64,000 bases of DNA from UBA10324 sp038326325. GTDB taxonomy: Bacteria > Bacteroidota > Bacteroidia > Chitinophagales > UBA10324. Positions 1 through 9,527 of this stretch are shown here, one piece after another (the first letter of the stretch is position 1; every line of letters starts with the position of its first letter). The notes under the pieces were generated by a model. That model had not been told where the DNA came from, searched no databases, and saw nothing but the letters and a program-made list of their open reading frames with translations. Position numbers and translations under genes: made by a program. The stretch lies in assembly GCA_038326325.1 (NCBI GenBank), contig JBBQJW010000009.1, positions 1 to 64,000 on the forward strand, read 5' to 3'.

Positions 1-28
1 TGATTATCGTTAATTGCCAGTAAGAATT

Positions 29-424
29 TTAAACAGATTTATTTTTCCCTTCCTTATCAAACGGAACTGTTATATAAATCCATAACATTCTGCTGTAACG
101 GTAAACAACAGGTTTTAAAATAATAAGTGTAAAAGAAATAACAGTCAGCATCGGAATCAATTCAAAACCGAAAATTAACCACCATAAAAAAAATATCGGA
201 ACCACGATGGCAATGGATAGCATGTAACTCATGTACATAGCTCCATAATAAAACCCAACTTCAGGAAAAAAAGATTGATTGCATACTGTACAGAACTCCG
301 GCATTTTGTCGAACTTCTTTAGGTTGAATGGATTTTTGTATAGAAATAAATTTCCCTCACGGCAATGCGGACATTTCATTTGCCACATGCTTTTTAATAA
401 TGGAGTTGAATTACTTGAACTCAT
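29..424 (-). CDS. DUF983 family membrane protein
   Basis: A 131-residue protein with a zinc-ribbon-like N-terminus (CPHC near residue 18 and CTVC near residue 45), then two hydrophobic segments at about residues 57-78 and 82-105. This layout, with two Cys pairs followed by two membrane helices, is that of the DUF983 family, which is common in Bacteroidota and Alphaproteobacteria. The cysteines probably bind zinc on the cytoplasmic side. The role is not established. It is transcribed away from the next gene, with about 90 bases between the two starts. Confidence 0.75.
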   Translation of the reverse strand: MSSSNSTPLLKSMWQMKCPHCREGNLFLYKNPFNLKKFDKMPEFCTVCNQSFFPEVGFYYGAMYMSYMLSIAIVVPIFFLWWLIFGFELIPMLTVISFTLIILKPVVYRYSRMLWIYITVPFDKEGKNKSV

Positions 425-513
425 TTGACAAAGGAAACAGATTCAATTTAACTAGTAAAGGGTTTTGCTAATTGTTTCTTTTAATTATTTTGTGAGCCAT
501 TAAAAATTACAAC

Positions 514-1533
514 ATGAAAACAAAAAATTTATTTGTCTTAGTTTCTTTCTCCCTAATACTGTTTTCAAATCAACTATTTGCTCAAATGGGAATGGGCAAA
601 CCTGAAGAAATAACTGAGTTTAAAAAAAGAACACTTATTGTTGTGCTTCAACCAGAGAACGAAAAAGTTATTGAAAAATTAGCTAAGCGTGGATATAATG
701 ACCAGATTCCTATTTATAAAAAGATGGTAAATGAATATAATGAGAGTTTAAGAACTTCATTTGAAAGTAACTGGCCTTATGAACAAACAATTGAATATAA
801 AGAATGGAGCGAAGTGAAAGATTTACACAAAAGCAAAAGCAGCGAATTTTCAGTGGCTTTAATTTATCAACTTAATTATAAGTATGGTGGAGATATGTTG
901 ATTACTCCTTATCTTGATTGGAATTTCAAAAGTGTTGTGAAAGGTGATTATGATGAAGGAGACAAAGATTTTGGTAAGGAGACAACCTATTTAAGGTTAG
1001 TGCTAATAGAAAATTTGAATAGATCAATGCCAATTGCTATAACAGGACTTGCAAATATTTACCCGACAAAAACAGATATTATAACTGGTATATACGGGAC
1101 CAAATATTACATGGATATGAGAATGAAAGGAGAGGGGGGAATGAGCGCATTAAAAGAAGCCAAAATCATTAATCCAAAATTGAAAACGATGACATTGCTG
1201 ATTCGTGAAAATGATTTGTCAGTAGAATTTCCAAAGGGCAGTGTTAAATCACATTACCCATTTAAGTTTAAGGTTATTGCTGATTCAACTATGGATAGAA
1301 ATATTCTGGATAAAATTGAGGGGATGGCTTACATAGTTGATATTCCTTTTGCAAACGATCAACAAGTTATTTATTCTCAGGAAATTTTCGATTGCGAAAC
1401 AGGCGATTGGTTAGGGTCAGTTATTCCATCAATTGGCGCAATGTATGCCGGCAATTATGTTGGAAGAACAGGAAAAGGAAGGTTAACTGATAAAGTTTTT
1501 GATAAACTTGTGGAACAGATAAATGGGAAATAA
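514..1533 (+). CDS. Secreted protein of unknown function
   Basis: A 339-residue protein with a clear Sec signal peptide (charged MKTKN, hydrophobic core, cleavage after FAQ at about residue 24). I recognise no domain. The mature part has mixed alpha/beta character, with alternating hydrophobic stretches such as SVALIYQL and MLITPYLDW, and no membrane helix. It is probably periplasmic or outer-membrane associated. No lipobox or T9SS tail is visible. It converges on the gene at 1687, with a hairpin between them. Confidence 0.6.
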   Translation: MKTKNLFVLVSFSLILFSNQLFAQMGMGKPEEITEFKKRTLIVVLQPENEKVIEKLAKRGYNDQIPIYKKMVNEYNESLRTSFESNWPYEQTIEYKEWSEVKDLHKSKSSEFSVALIYQLNYKYGGDMLITPYLDWNFKSVVKGDYDEGDKDFGKETTYLRLVLIENLNRSMPIAITGLANIYPTKTDIITGIYGTKYYMDMRMKGEGGMSALKEAKIINPKLKTMTLLIRENDLSVEFPKGSVKSHYPFKFKVIADSTMDRNILDKIEGMAYIVDIPFANDQQVIYSQEIFDCETGDWLGSVIPSIGAMYAGNYVGRTGKGRLTDKVFDKLVEQINGK

Positions 1534-1648
1534 GGTTTAAGAATAGTTTTAAAGCCCCCACACACATTGTCTCACAATAGCGGTACAAATAACAAACGGT
1601 AGGATATAAATAATAGAAAATCAAATTTATAATCTGTTACACTAAACT

Positions 1649-1684
1649 AAAAACCCCGTAACAAAAAGGTAACGGGGTTTTTTA
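1649..1684. terminator. Bidirectional terminator
   Basis: An inverted repeat with arms AACCCCGT and ACGGGGTT is flanked by A-rich sequence on the left and a T-run on the right. It lies between two convergent genes, so it can serve both strands. A copy of the dispersed CTGTTACA motif sits just upstream at 1634. Confidence 0.8.
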
Positions 1685-1686
1685 TT

Positions 1687-2151
1687 TTACTTCATCGAAG
1701 GGTTTTTCTTTTTCTCGCGCAACATGCTCAACATTCTTTCTAACCGTACGAGTTTTGTTTCTTCTCTTTTTGCATCAGTAATCCATTTCACATATTCTTT
1801 TTGATGAGTAAAGGCAAGTGAATTGAAATATTCTTTTTCCGATTTGTTTTTGTTGAGCATTGAAGAAATTTCTTTTGGCAATTCAATTTTTCGAGGAGCG
1901 GAATCTAATTCAACTGTTACACTCACTATATTGCCTTCCTGCTTTCCGATTTTTTCTCTGATTGATTTCAGCATGGGCAAGCAAGGTCCATTACCCATGT
2001 TTGCGATGCTTCCTTTGTAAGGTTCGCCATCAAATGTTGCATTTACAGGTATCATATTTTTCTTTCCGAATTCTTTTTCAACATCGAATGGAACAAGTAC
2101 AAACATTCCGCCACCACCGGCACTAATCATTTTTGCTTTGAATTTTTTCAT
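1687..2151 (-). CDS. DUF1905 / YdeI-OmpD-associated family protein
   Basis: A 154-residue soluble protein. Residues 1-90 resemble the DUF1905 fold (start MKKFKAKM, then the GSIANMGNGPCLPMLKSIRE region). Residues 95-150 resemble the YdeI/OmpD-associated domain, with the AFTHQKEYVKWI block followed by a basic helical tail. Such proteins are widespread and sometimes described as bacteriocin-protection-like, but the biochemical activity is not known. There is no signal peptide. It lies 45 bases downstream of acs on the same strand, so it could share its transcript. Confidence 0.7.
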   Translation of the reverse strand: MKKFKAKMISAGGGGMFVLVPFDVEKEFGKKNMIPVNATFDGEPYKGSIANMGNGPCLPMLKSIREKIGKQEGNIVSVTVELDSAPRKIELPKEISSMLNKNKSEKEYFNSLAFTHQKEYVKWITDAKREETKLVRLERMLSMLREKKKNPSMK

Positions 2152-2196
2152 TAGAGTACTGCGATTTTATTACAACAATATTTAATTATTGACTAT

Positions 2197-4098
2197 TTAC
2201 AAACCTGTTACAGCTCGTTTAATTTCTTCCACAACTTCAGGATTCAACAATGTTGAGATATCACCAACTTTATCAACCTCACCTTCAGCAATTTTTCGAA
2301 GAATGCGCCGCATGATTTTTCCGCTACGAGTTTTAGGTAAACCACTTACTACAAGTATTCGGTCGGGCTTTGCAAATGCACCAATGATTCGTGTAACAGT
2401 TTCGTGAATTTCCTTTTCAAATTTTAATTTATCTGTAGGAGAGGGGGCACATGAAATGAAAGCAAAAATTCCTTGCCCCTTTATCGAATGCGGAAAACCA
2501 ACAACGGCGCTCTCATAAACTTCGCGGTGTTCGTTAATAGCATTTTCCACTTCAGCAGTTCCTATTCTGTGACCTGAAACATTTATTACATCATCTACTC
2601 TTCCAGTAATTCTGTAATTGCCATCATAATCTCTCCGGCAACCGTCCCCTGTAAAATATTTTCCTGGATAAGTAGCAAAGTAAGTTTGAATGAATCTTTC
2701 GTGGTCGTTGTAAACTGTTCGCGCTTGTCCGGGCCAAGATTTTTTTATGCAGAGATTTCCTTCAGCAATCGTTTCATGTTTTTCGTTTCCTTGGGCATCA
2801 ACAATTACCGGTTCAATTCCAGGTAAGGGAAGAGTTGCAAACGAAGGTTTTGTTGGAGTGATTCCTGCGAGTGGAGAAATTAAAATTCCTCCCGTTTCTG
2901 TTTGCCACCAGGTATCAACGATGGGGCATTTTTCCTTTCCGATATTTTTATAAAACCATTCCCATGCTTCTTCATTAATTGGTTCGCCAACACTTCCAAG
3001 CACACGAAGCGATGAAAGATTTTTTCCTTCCAACCATTTTAATCCTTGTGCTTCGAGTGAACGAATTGCGGTAGGAGCGGTGTAAAAAATATTGACTTTG
3101 AATTTATCAATCACATCCCACCATCTTCCCCAATCAGGAAAAGCAGGAACACCTTCAAACATTAAAGTGGTGGCTCCATTGAGCAATGGACCATAAACAA
3201 TATAGCTATGCCCAGTAACCCAACCAATGTCGGCAGTACACCAGTAAATCTGTTCAGGTTTATATTGAAAAACATTTAAGAAAGTATATGCAGCATAAAC
3301 CATGTATCCTGCAGTTGTGTGTAACACTCCTTTCGGTTTTCCTGTTGAACCTGAAGTGTAAAGAATAAAGAGGGAATCTTCGGCATCCATCTCTGCTGCT
3401 TGGTGTTGAGTGTTACAGTCTTTAATAACATCGCTCCACCAACAATCTCTTCCTGGTTTCATGGTCACTTCAAAATTCTGACGATTAAATACAATTGACT
3501 TTTGAATCGAAGAACAATTTTCTAAAGCCTCATCAACAATTCTTTTCAGGTGTAACGGTTTATCGCCACGATAACAACCATCTGCAGTAATCATCCACTT
3601 GCATTGTGCATCCTGAATTCGGTCAGCAATTGATTGAGCAGAAAACCCTCCAAACACAATTGAATGAATTGCACCAATGCGCGCACATGAAAGCATAGAA
3701 ATTGCAAGTTCCGGAATCATTGGCATATACAAACAAACTGTATCCCCCTTTTTTATTCCGAGTTTTTCTAAAGCATTACTGAACCGACAAACTTCTTCAT
3801 GCAATTGATTATAAGTTAAGGTTCGATTTGCTTCATTCGGGTTATTTGGCTCCCAAATGATGGCAGTTTTATTCCCAATTGAAGCAAGATGACGGTCGAG
3901 GCAGTTTTCAGTAATGTTTAATTGCCCGCCTTCAAACCATTTGTAATCCACTTTTTCAAAACCACCTGAGAAAACCTTATCCCATTTCTTGCTCCAGAGA
4001 AAATTATCTGCTACATCAGCCCAGAAATTTTCAGGGTTGGAAATACTTCTTTGATATTCTTCATTGTATTCTTCAAACGAGGAAATTCTATTCAACAT
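2197..4098 (-). CDS. acs: Acetyl-CoA synthetase
   Basis: A 633-residue AMP-forming acetate:CoA ligase, which converts acetate, ATP and CoA to acetyl-CoA in the cytoplasm. The P-loop-like motif YTSGSTGKPKGV lies at residues 247-258. The WWQTETGG block, the GDGCRRDYDG hinge region and the VSGHRIGTAEVE motif follow. The C-terminal PKTRSGKIMRR carries the catalytic lysine (about K594) that Pat-type acetyltransferases modify in homologues. The length is within the usual range of about 630-660. The ATG start fits the family N-terminus. Confidence 0.95.
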   Translation of the reverse strand: MLNRISSFEEYNEEYQRSISNPENFWADVADNFLWSKKWDKVFSGGFEKVDYKWFEGGQLNITENCLDRHLASIGNKTAIIWEPNNPNEANRTLTYNQLHEEVCRFSNALEKLGIKKGDTVCLYMPMIPELAISMLSCARIGAIHSIVFGGFSAQSIADRIQDAQCKWMITADGCYRGDKPLHLKRIVDEALENCSSIQKSIVFNRQNFEVTMKPGRDCWWSDVIKDCNTQHQAAEMDAEDSLFILYTSGSTGKPKGVLHTTAGYMVYAAYTFLNVFQYKPEQIYWCTADIGWVTGHSYIVYGPLLNGATTLMFEGVPAFPDWGRWWDVIDKFKVNIFYTAPTAIRSLEAQGLKWLEGKNLSSLRVLGSVGEPINEEAWEWFYKNIGKEKCPIVDTWWQTETGGILISPLAGITPTKPSFATLPLPGIEPVIVDAQGNEKHETIAEGNLCIKKSWPGQARTVYNDHERFIQTYFATYPGKYFTGDGCRRDYDGNYRITGRVDDVINVSGHRIGTAEVENAINEHREVYESAVVGFPHSIKGQGIFAFISCAPSPTDKLKFEKEIHETVTRIIGAFAKPDRILVVSGLPKTRSGKIMRRILRKIAEGEVDKVGDISTLLNPEVVEEIKRAVTGL

Positions 4099-4378
4099 GA
4101 TTAAACTTTTGTCGAGGTGAAAATAGAACTGACACTCAAATTAAAAATCCTTTACCAAAATAACGGACTTGTTACCATCAATTTTTGAGGTATAGTAATT
4201 GCTTCACCACAAGCAGTTAAAAGTGGTTGTTCATTGTCATCAAACTGTAAAAATCACCTGGCGGGAACTAATCGTGTAACATATCTCGTTAGTTCTTTCG
4301 TCATACAAACAGAAAGTAGTTGAAAACCAATTGAAACAAAGAACCGCTTAAAGCGTTTAAAAACACAGAATAACAAAT
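4099..4378. other. Divergent intergenic region between acs and the sigma factor gene
   Basis: 280 bases separate the two divergent starts. The region must hold both promoters. I could not fix a convincing -33/-7 pair. One dispersed motif core (4275) lies here. No ORF or stable hairpin was seen. Confidence 0.5.
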
Positions 4379-5248
4379 ATGAGACAGCTAAAAATTACCC
4401 AGCAAATAACCCAGCGTGAGAACGATTCATTGGAGCGTTACTTATCAGACATTGCAAAACTCCCGATGATTAATGCAGACCGTGAAGTTGAATTGGCTAA
4501 GAAAATAAGAATGGGAGATACAGACGCGTTAGAAGAAATGACTCGCGCCAATCTTCGTTTCGTGGTTTCTGTTGCCAAGCAATACCAGAATCAGGGACTA
4601 TCACTTGCCGATTTAATTAACGAAGGAAATATTGGTTTGATAAAAGCCGCTCAACGATTTGACGAGTCGCGTGGATTCAAATTTATTTCCTATGCAGTAT
4701 GGTGGATTCGTCAGTCCATTCTTCAGGCATTGGTTGAAAATGCCCGTCTTGTTCGTTTGCCTCTTAACAAAATCGGTTCGTACAGCAAAATCAATAAGAT
4801 GATGATGAAGTTCGAGCAGAAGTACGAGCGCGAACCCTCTAAAGATGAGTTAGCCGACTTGTTGAATGTAACTGAAAAGGACATTGAAGAAATGATGAAG
4901 GGGATGAGCAAAACCATTAGTATGGATGCTCCCGTTGGTGAAGGTGAAGATGCAACAATGATTGACTTTTTTGGTAGTGAAGATTTGAAAGGAAGCGCGA
5001 ATGATGTGTTAAATAACGAATCTTTGAAACAAGACATTGCAGGTTTGTTGAAAACCATGAACACAAGAGATGCTGCAATTGTTAGCTGCTATTTTGGAAT
5101 CAATGGTGAAGAAGCTTTGAACCTTGACGAAATTGGAACTCGTTTCAGTTTAACTCGCGAGCGTGTTCGTCAGATTAAGGAAAAAGCAATTCGTCGCTTA
5201 CGCAAAACATCACATACAAAATCTTTAAGAGGTTACTTAGGAAAATAA
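4379..5248 (+). CDS. rpoD: Primary RNA polymerase sigma factor (sigma-70 family)
   Basis: A 289-residue housekeeping sigma factor. It has region 1.2 (SLERYLSDIAKLPMI), region 2 with the -10 recognition block (FISYAVWWIRQSILQAL), region 3 (EREPSKDELADLL) and region 4 with a helix-turn-helix (LTRERVRQIKEKAIRRL). It lacks region 1.1, as is normal for the short RpoD of Bacteroidota, which reads TTTG/TAnnTTTG promoters. A hairpin terminator follows directly, so it is probably monocistronic. No exact copy of the dispersed motif falls inside this gene. Confidence 0.95.
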   Translation: MRQLKITQQITQRENDSLERYLSDIAKLPMINADREVELAKKIRMGDTDALEEMTRANLRFVVSVAKQYQNQGLSLADLINEGNIGLIKAAQRFDESRGFKFISYAVWWIRQSILQALVENARLVRLPLNKIGSYSKINKMMMKFEQKYEREPSKDELADLLNVTEKDIEEMMKGMSKTISMDAPVGEGEDATMIDFFGSEDLKGSANDVLNNESLKQDIAGLLKTMNTRDAAIVSCYFGINGEEALNLDEIGTRFSLTRERVRQIKEKAIRRLRKTSHTKSLRGYLGK

Positions 5249-5274
5249 GTTAGAGTTAGTTTTTTGATTAGAAG

Positions 5275-5309
5275 TCCCGGGTTGGTAAAAACAATTCGGG
5301 ATTTTTTTT
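5275..5309 (+). terminator. Rho-independent terminator after rpoD
   Basis: The arms TCCCGGGTTG and CAATTCGGGA pair with two G-U wobbles around a short A-rich loop. A run of eight T follows. Confidence 0.75.
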
Positions 5310-5357
5310 GTGGGGAAAACAATTGACAAAATGATTTATTGCACTGACATTAACTTT

Positions 5358-5365
5358 TAATTTTG
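5358..5365 (+). promoter_or_regulatory. -7 box of the rpe promoter (possibly leaderless)
   Basis: TAATTTTG matches the Bacteroidota -7 consensus TAnnTTTG. Only four bases separate it from the ATG at 5370, so transcription would start at or next to the start codon. The -33 position, 19 bases upstream, reads TTTA, one base off TTTG. Confidence 0.6.
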
Positions 5366-5369
5366 CACA

Positions 5370-6044
5370 ATGAAACAGGTTTTAGTTGCACCTTCAATTC
5401 TTTCTGCCGATTTCGGGAAACTGAATGAAGCAATTGAATTGATAAACAAAAGCGAAGCAGATTGGATTCATTGCGATGTAATGGATGGTCGTTTTGTTCC
5501 GAATATCTCTTTTGGGATTCCAATTTTATCGGCTGTAAAAAGAGTTGCAAAAAAGCCACTTGATGTTCATTTGATGATTGAACAACCTGAAAATTATCTG
5601 AACGATTTTAAAAAAGCAGGGGCCGATATTTTAACTGTTCATTTGGAAGCATCCACTCATTTACATCGCACTGTTGCAGCTATTCGCGAATTAGGAATGA
5701 GCCCCGGAGTCGCTATAAACCCTCACACCTCAGTTGATTTACTGTTTGATATAATTTGTGATATTGATTTGGTTTGTATGATGAGTGTGAATCCCGGTTT
5801 TGGCGGACAAAAATTTATTGAGAATACTTATTCAAAAATTGAGCGCTTGAAAAATATAATCATCGCAAGAAATTCAAAAGCGAAAATTGAAATTGACGGT
5901 GGCGTTGATTTTAACAATGCGGCTAAACTGTTACACTCAGGGGCTGATGTATTCGTTGCCGGCAATACTGTTTTCGGGGCAAAGAATCCTGAAGAGGCTA
6001 TTGCTAAATTGAAGAATGCTTTTTTACATACTATTACTACTTAA
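5370..6044 (+). CDS. rpe: Ribulose-phosphate 3-epimerase
   Basis: A 224-residue TIM-barrel enzyme that interconverts ribulose 5-phosphate and xylulose 5-phosphate in the pentose phosphate pathway. Visible motifs are SILSADF at the N-terminus, the metal/catalytic block HCDVMDGRFVPN, VHLMIEQPE, the phosphate loop SVNPGFGGQKF, and IEIDGGV with the second catalytic Asp. The length is typical. The transketolase at 38373-40781 acts in the same pathway. The motif copy at 5928 is read here as Leu-Leu-His. Confidence 0.95.
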   Translation: MKQVLVAPSILSADFGKLNEAIELINKSEADWIHCDVMDGRFVPNISFGIPILSAVKRVAKKPLDVHLMIEQPENYLNDFKKAGADILTVHLEASTHLHRTVAAIRELGMSPGVAINPHTSVDLLFDIICDIDLVCMMSVNPGFGGQKFIENTYSKIERLKNIIIARNSKAKIEIDGGVDFNNAAKLLHSGADVFVAGNTVFGAKNPEEAIAKLKNAFLHTITT

Positions 6045-6063
6045 CTATCGTTTAAGCGCGCAG

Positions 6064-8541
6064 ATGCAGAAATCTTTTTCTTATTTATTAAAAATTATAA
6101 CACTTGTTGTAATCAATTCATCATTTCTTTTTGCGCAGGAAGCAACTGTTACAGGTAAAGTAATTTCTGAAAAAGGAGAAGTATTAGTTGGAGCAACTGT
6201 TGGAATTCCCTCGTTGAATATTGGTACATCAGCAAAAGCAGATGGGAGTTTTCAATTCACAATTCCCGCAGGGAAATCATTAGAAGTCAAAGCATCTTAC
6301 ATCGGATATGCCGAGGATAAGAAAACTGTTTTCCTCAAACCCGGCGAAACAATTTTTATTGGTTTCTCACTGAAACAATCATCAAATATTTTAGATTCAA
6401 TTACTGTAAAGCAATCTGCTATTCGTGACCAACCCATTATTGAAATCAATCCTAAAGATTTTGAAGCATTGCCCGGACCAACAGGTGGAGTAGAAGCGAT
6501 TTTAAAATTATTTACAAATTCAAATAACGAATTGTCTTCACAATATTCTGTTCGTGGTGGAAACTATGATGAGAATTTAGTTTATGTAAATGACTTTGAA
6601 ATCTATCGTCCGTTTCTGGTGAACAGCGGACAACAGGAAGGTTTGAGTTTTGTGAATTCTGATCTGGTTGGAAATATTCTTTTTTCACAAGGCGGATTTG
6701 CAGCTAAATACGGCGACAAGATGAGTAGTGTGCTCGACATTACTTATCGCAAGCCGAAAGAATTTAAAGGAAATGTTTCTGCAAGTTTGTTGGGCGCTGA
6801 TGCACATTTCGAAGGCGGAACAAAAAATCATCGCTTCACTTATTTGGTTGGTGTTCGCCAGAAATCAAATCAATACTTATTGAATTCGTTGGAAACTACA
6901 GGTGATTATAAACCTTCCTTTACTGATGCACAGGGATTAATCACTTATCAGTTTTCTGAAAAAACACAATTGGAAATTCTGGGAAACTATTCGCGCAATC
7001 GTTACTGGTTTGTTCCGCAAAGCAGAACTACCACTTTCGGTTTGGTGAATCGCGCGATACGGTTGACAATGTATTTCGATGGACAGGAAATAGACAAATT
7101 CAATTCAGGAATGGGAGGTGTATCACTTTCATTTCATCCAACAAAAAAATTGAAACTGAAATTTCTCGGCTCTACTTATTACACCCGTGAAGACGAAACT
7201 TATGATTTGATTGCTGAATATTTTTTGGGTGAAGTGCAAACCAATTTGGGTAATTCTGATTTCAATCAGGTGGTTTATTCATTAGGAACAGGAGCGATTC
7301 AGGATTGGGGAAGAAATTATTTGGATGCTGCAGTTTTTTCAGGCGAACATAAAGGTTCGCTTGAAATGAATAAACACTTTTTACAATGGGGTTTAAAATT
7401 CAATCACGAATACATTCAGGATAAACTTAATCAGTGGGGAGTGGTTGATTCAGCCGGATACAATCTTCCGTATAGTGTAACAGATGTGAATTCCTTTTAT
7501 GCTTACAAGACCAAAAATTTATTAATCAGTAATCGTTATTCAGGATTTGTTCAGGATACATGGGATTTGAGCAAGAGCGGAAATGTTACACTTAACATTG
7601 GTTCGCGTTTTAATTTCTGGGATGTAAATAATCAGTTTATTGTTAGTCCGCGTGCGCAAATTTCATATTATCCGAAATGGGATTCAACTGATATTGTTTT
7701 CCGTGCTGCTCTTGGTTCTTACGACCAGCCGCCTTTCTATCGTGAGTTACGCGACCTGCAGGGCACATTACATTTAGATGTCAAAGCACAACGAAGCATT
7801 CATGCAGTTGTTGGTGCTGATTACAATTTAAAAATGTGGGACAGACCTTTCAAGTTTATTGCTGAAGGTTATTATAAATATTTGTACGATCTCAATCCGT
7901 ATGAATTGGATAATGTGCGCATTCGTTATTTCGGAACCAACGATGCAGTTGGTTATGCTTACGGAATTGATTTGCGTTTGCACGGCGAGATTGTAAAAGA
8001 TGTAGAGAGTTGGGTAAGTTTAAATTATCTAAACACAAAAGAAAATCTGTTACACGACTTTGCTTATGTGTTCGATACCACCTTCACTACTGCAGGAGAA
8101 ATTCAGAAAGTAGATACCTCGACTGTTAGTCCAGGTTATGTTGCTCGTCCATCAGATCAACGAGTGAGTGTAGGTGCTTTCATTCAGGATTATGTTCCGG
8201 GTCACGAAAATTTTAAGGTGCATCTGAATCTTTTATTTGGAACAGGATTCCCTACCGGACCACCCGACCATAACCGTTACGCTGATACACTTCGTTTGCC
8301 AAGTTATCGTCGGGTTGATATTGGATTCTCCGCTTTGTTGTTAGATGGAAAAAAACATCATGATCAAAAACTATGGAAAAACTTTTCTTCCGTCTGGACA
8401 TCGCTTGAAGTATTTAATTTGCTGGCAATACCCAACACTATTTCATATTTATGGGTAAAGGATAGTTACCAAACTGTTTATGCAGTTCCGAATTATTTAA
8501 CGGCGCGAAGAATTAATTTGCGAGTGGTGGTGAAGTTTTAA
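6064..8541 (+). CDS. TonB-dependent outer-membrane receptor
   Basis: I chose the ATG at 6064, which begins a proper signal peptide (MQKSF to LFAQ). A longer frame from 6016 would overlap rpe. The protein has about 825 residues. Residues 25-110 form a carboxypeptidase-regulatory-like beta domain (GKVISEKGEVLVGATV). A plug domain follows (IEINPKDFEALPGPTGGVEAIL, SVRGGNYDENLVYVNDFEIY, GFAAKYGDKMSSVLDI), then a beta-barrel with frequent aromatic strand ends to the C-terminal VVVKF. It imports an unknown substrate. No SusD partner is next to it, which argues against a polysaccharide locus. Confidence 0.9.
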   Translation: MQKSFSYLLKIITLVVINSSFLFAQEATVTGKVISEKGEVLVGATVGIPSLNIGTSAKADGSFQFTIPAGKSLEVKASYIGYAEDKKTVFLKPGETIFIGFSLKQSSNILDSITVKQSAIRDQPIIEINPKDFEALPGPTGGVEAILKLFTNSNNELSSQYSVRGGNYDENLVYVNDFEIYRPFLVNSGQQEGLSFVNSDLVGNILFSQGGFAAKYGDKMSSVLDITYRKPKEFKGNVSASLLGADAHFEGGTKNHRFTYLVGVRQKSNQYLLNSLETTGDYKPSFTDAQGLITYQFSEKTQLEILGNYSRNRYWFVPQSRTTTFGLVNRAIRLTMYFDGQEIDKFNSGMGGVSLSFHPTKKLKLKFLGSTYYTREDETYDLIAEYFLGEVQTNLGNSDFNQVVYSLGTGAIQDWGRNYLDAAVFSGEHKGSLEMNKHFLQWGLKFNHEYIQDKLNQWGVVDSAGYNLPYSVTDVNSFYAYKTKNLLISNRYSGFVQDTWDLSKSGNVTLNIGSRFNFWDVNNQFIVSPRAQISYYPKWDSTDIVFRAALGSYDQPPFYRELRDLQGTLHLDVKAQRSIHAVVGADYNLKMWDRPFKFIAEGYYKYLYDLNPYELDNVRIRYFGTNDAVGYAYGIDLRLHGEIVKDVESWVSLNYLNTKENLLHDFAYVFDTTFTTAGEIQKVDTSTVSPGYVARPSDQRVSVGAFIQDYVPGHENFKVHLNLLFGTGFPTGPPDHNRYADTLRLPSYRRVDIGFSALLLDGKKHHDQKLWKNFSSVWTSLEVFNLLAIPNTISYLWVKDSYQTVYAVPNYLTARRINLRVVVKF

Positions 8542-8552
8542 TTTCATTTTTT

Positions 8553-9527
8553 TTGAAAAAAATAATAACTGTTTTTTTTCTGGTTTTCTTTTTGGCAAAG
8601 ATTTCTTTTTGTCAGAGCATCAGCAACATTGATAAATATTTAAGTCTAAATGATTTTAACTACTCAAAAAAATTTTCATCCTTTTATAGTTCAACTATTA
8701 ATAATCCTAAATACAATTCATTTGGAATTAAATACTCATCGATTGCAGATTCGAATTTCTTCCTTCAACAAAAGAAAATTTTTGGTCTAAATTACCTTTC
8801 AACCGTAGCCTACATTGATACTATTTCTCAAGATAATAAGATTGATAATCCTTCATTTATTAATCTATATGTTGGGTTTGAAAAAAATAAATGGAAACGA
8901 AGGAATGCTAAAAATTATACTCAATTCAAAATAGGATATTTTCACGCAATTAACACTGGACATAAATCAGTTGTTGGTCAATCGAGATGTATTAACGCTG
9001 AATTTTACCTTCTAAGAAGAACTAAGCGATTTGACTTTAACATAAATCCTTACTATAACAGATTTGGAAAGTACCTGCTTTTAAATGAAGGTGGTTTTAA
9101 GGATATGTTTCAATCAGACACCTCATTGAAAAGGAGATTTAATTATGGTTTCAGTTTCATCAATCTGCAAATGGGGGTTTCATATAAAATTTTTTTGAAT
9201 GAAAATTTTGAAATTAACATAGGTACCGATTTGCGATTGGTAGTTCCAGGTTATGAGTTAATTCAAAATTTAATTTATCATATTGGGTTTTTAGAAAGTA
9301 ATAAATTTTCATTGCTTTATTCAATTTCAACTGGAGGCTTTGATAACTATTGGCAACAAGGCACCCAATTATTAGTGCCTATTGAGCAAAGATTAATTTC
9401 TTCATTTAATCTGTTAAAGAACTTCGGAATCTGTTTAGAAGCGAGAGCACAGTATCCATATGGCGGCTTTCTCCCTTCTCAATGGAATTATTATGAATTA
9501 AGTGGTGGGCTTTCATATAAGTTTTAA
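8553..9527 (+). CDS. Secreted protein of unknown function with a TTG start
   Basis: About 324 residues. No ATG or GTG exists in frame between the upstream stop and the hydrophobic leader. The TTG at 8553 directly precedes a good signal peptide (KKIITVFFLVFFLAKISFCQ), so it is the likely start. The mature part is rich in aromatic and polar residues, with alternating patterns and a C-terminal LSGGLSYKF, suggesting an outer-membrane beta-barrel. It follows the TonB-dependent receptor by 11 bases and is probably cotranscribed. The base composition is more AT-rich than its neighbours, and it holds no copy of the dispersed motif. Confidence 0.6.
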   Translation: MKKIITVFFLVFFLAKISFCQSISNIDKYLSLNDFNYSKKFSSFYSSTINNPKYNSFGIKYSSIADSNFFLQQKKIFGLNYLSTVAYIDTISQDNKIDNPSFINLYVGFEKNKWKRRNAKNYTQFKIGYFHAINTGHKSVVGQSRCINAEFYLLRRTKRFDFNINPYYNRFGKYLLLNEGGFKDMFQSDTSLKRRFNYGFSFINLQMGVSYKIFLNENFEINIGTDLRLVVPGYELIQNLIYHIGFLESNKFSLLYSISTGGFDNYWQQGTQLLVPIEQRLISSFNLLKNFGICLEARAQYPYGGFLPSQWNYYELSGGLSYKF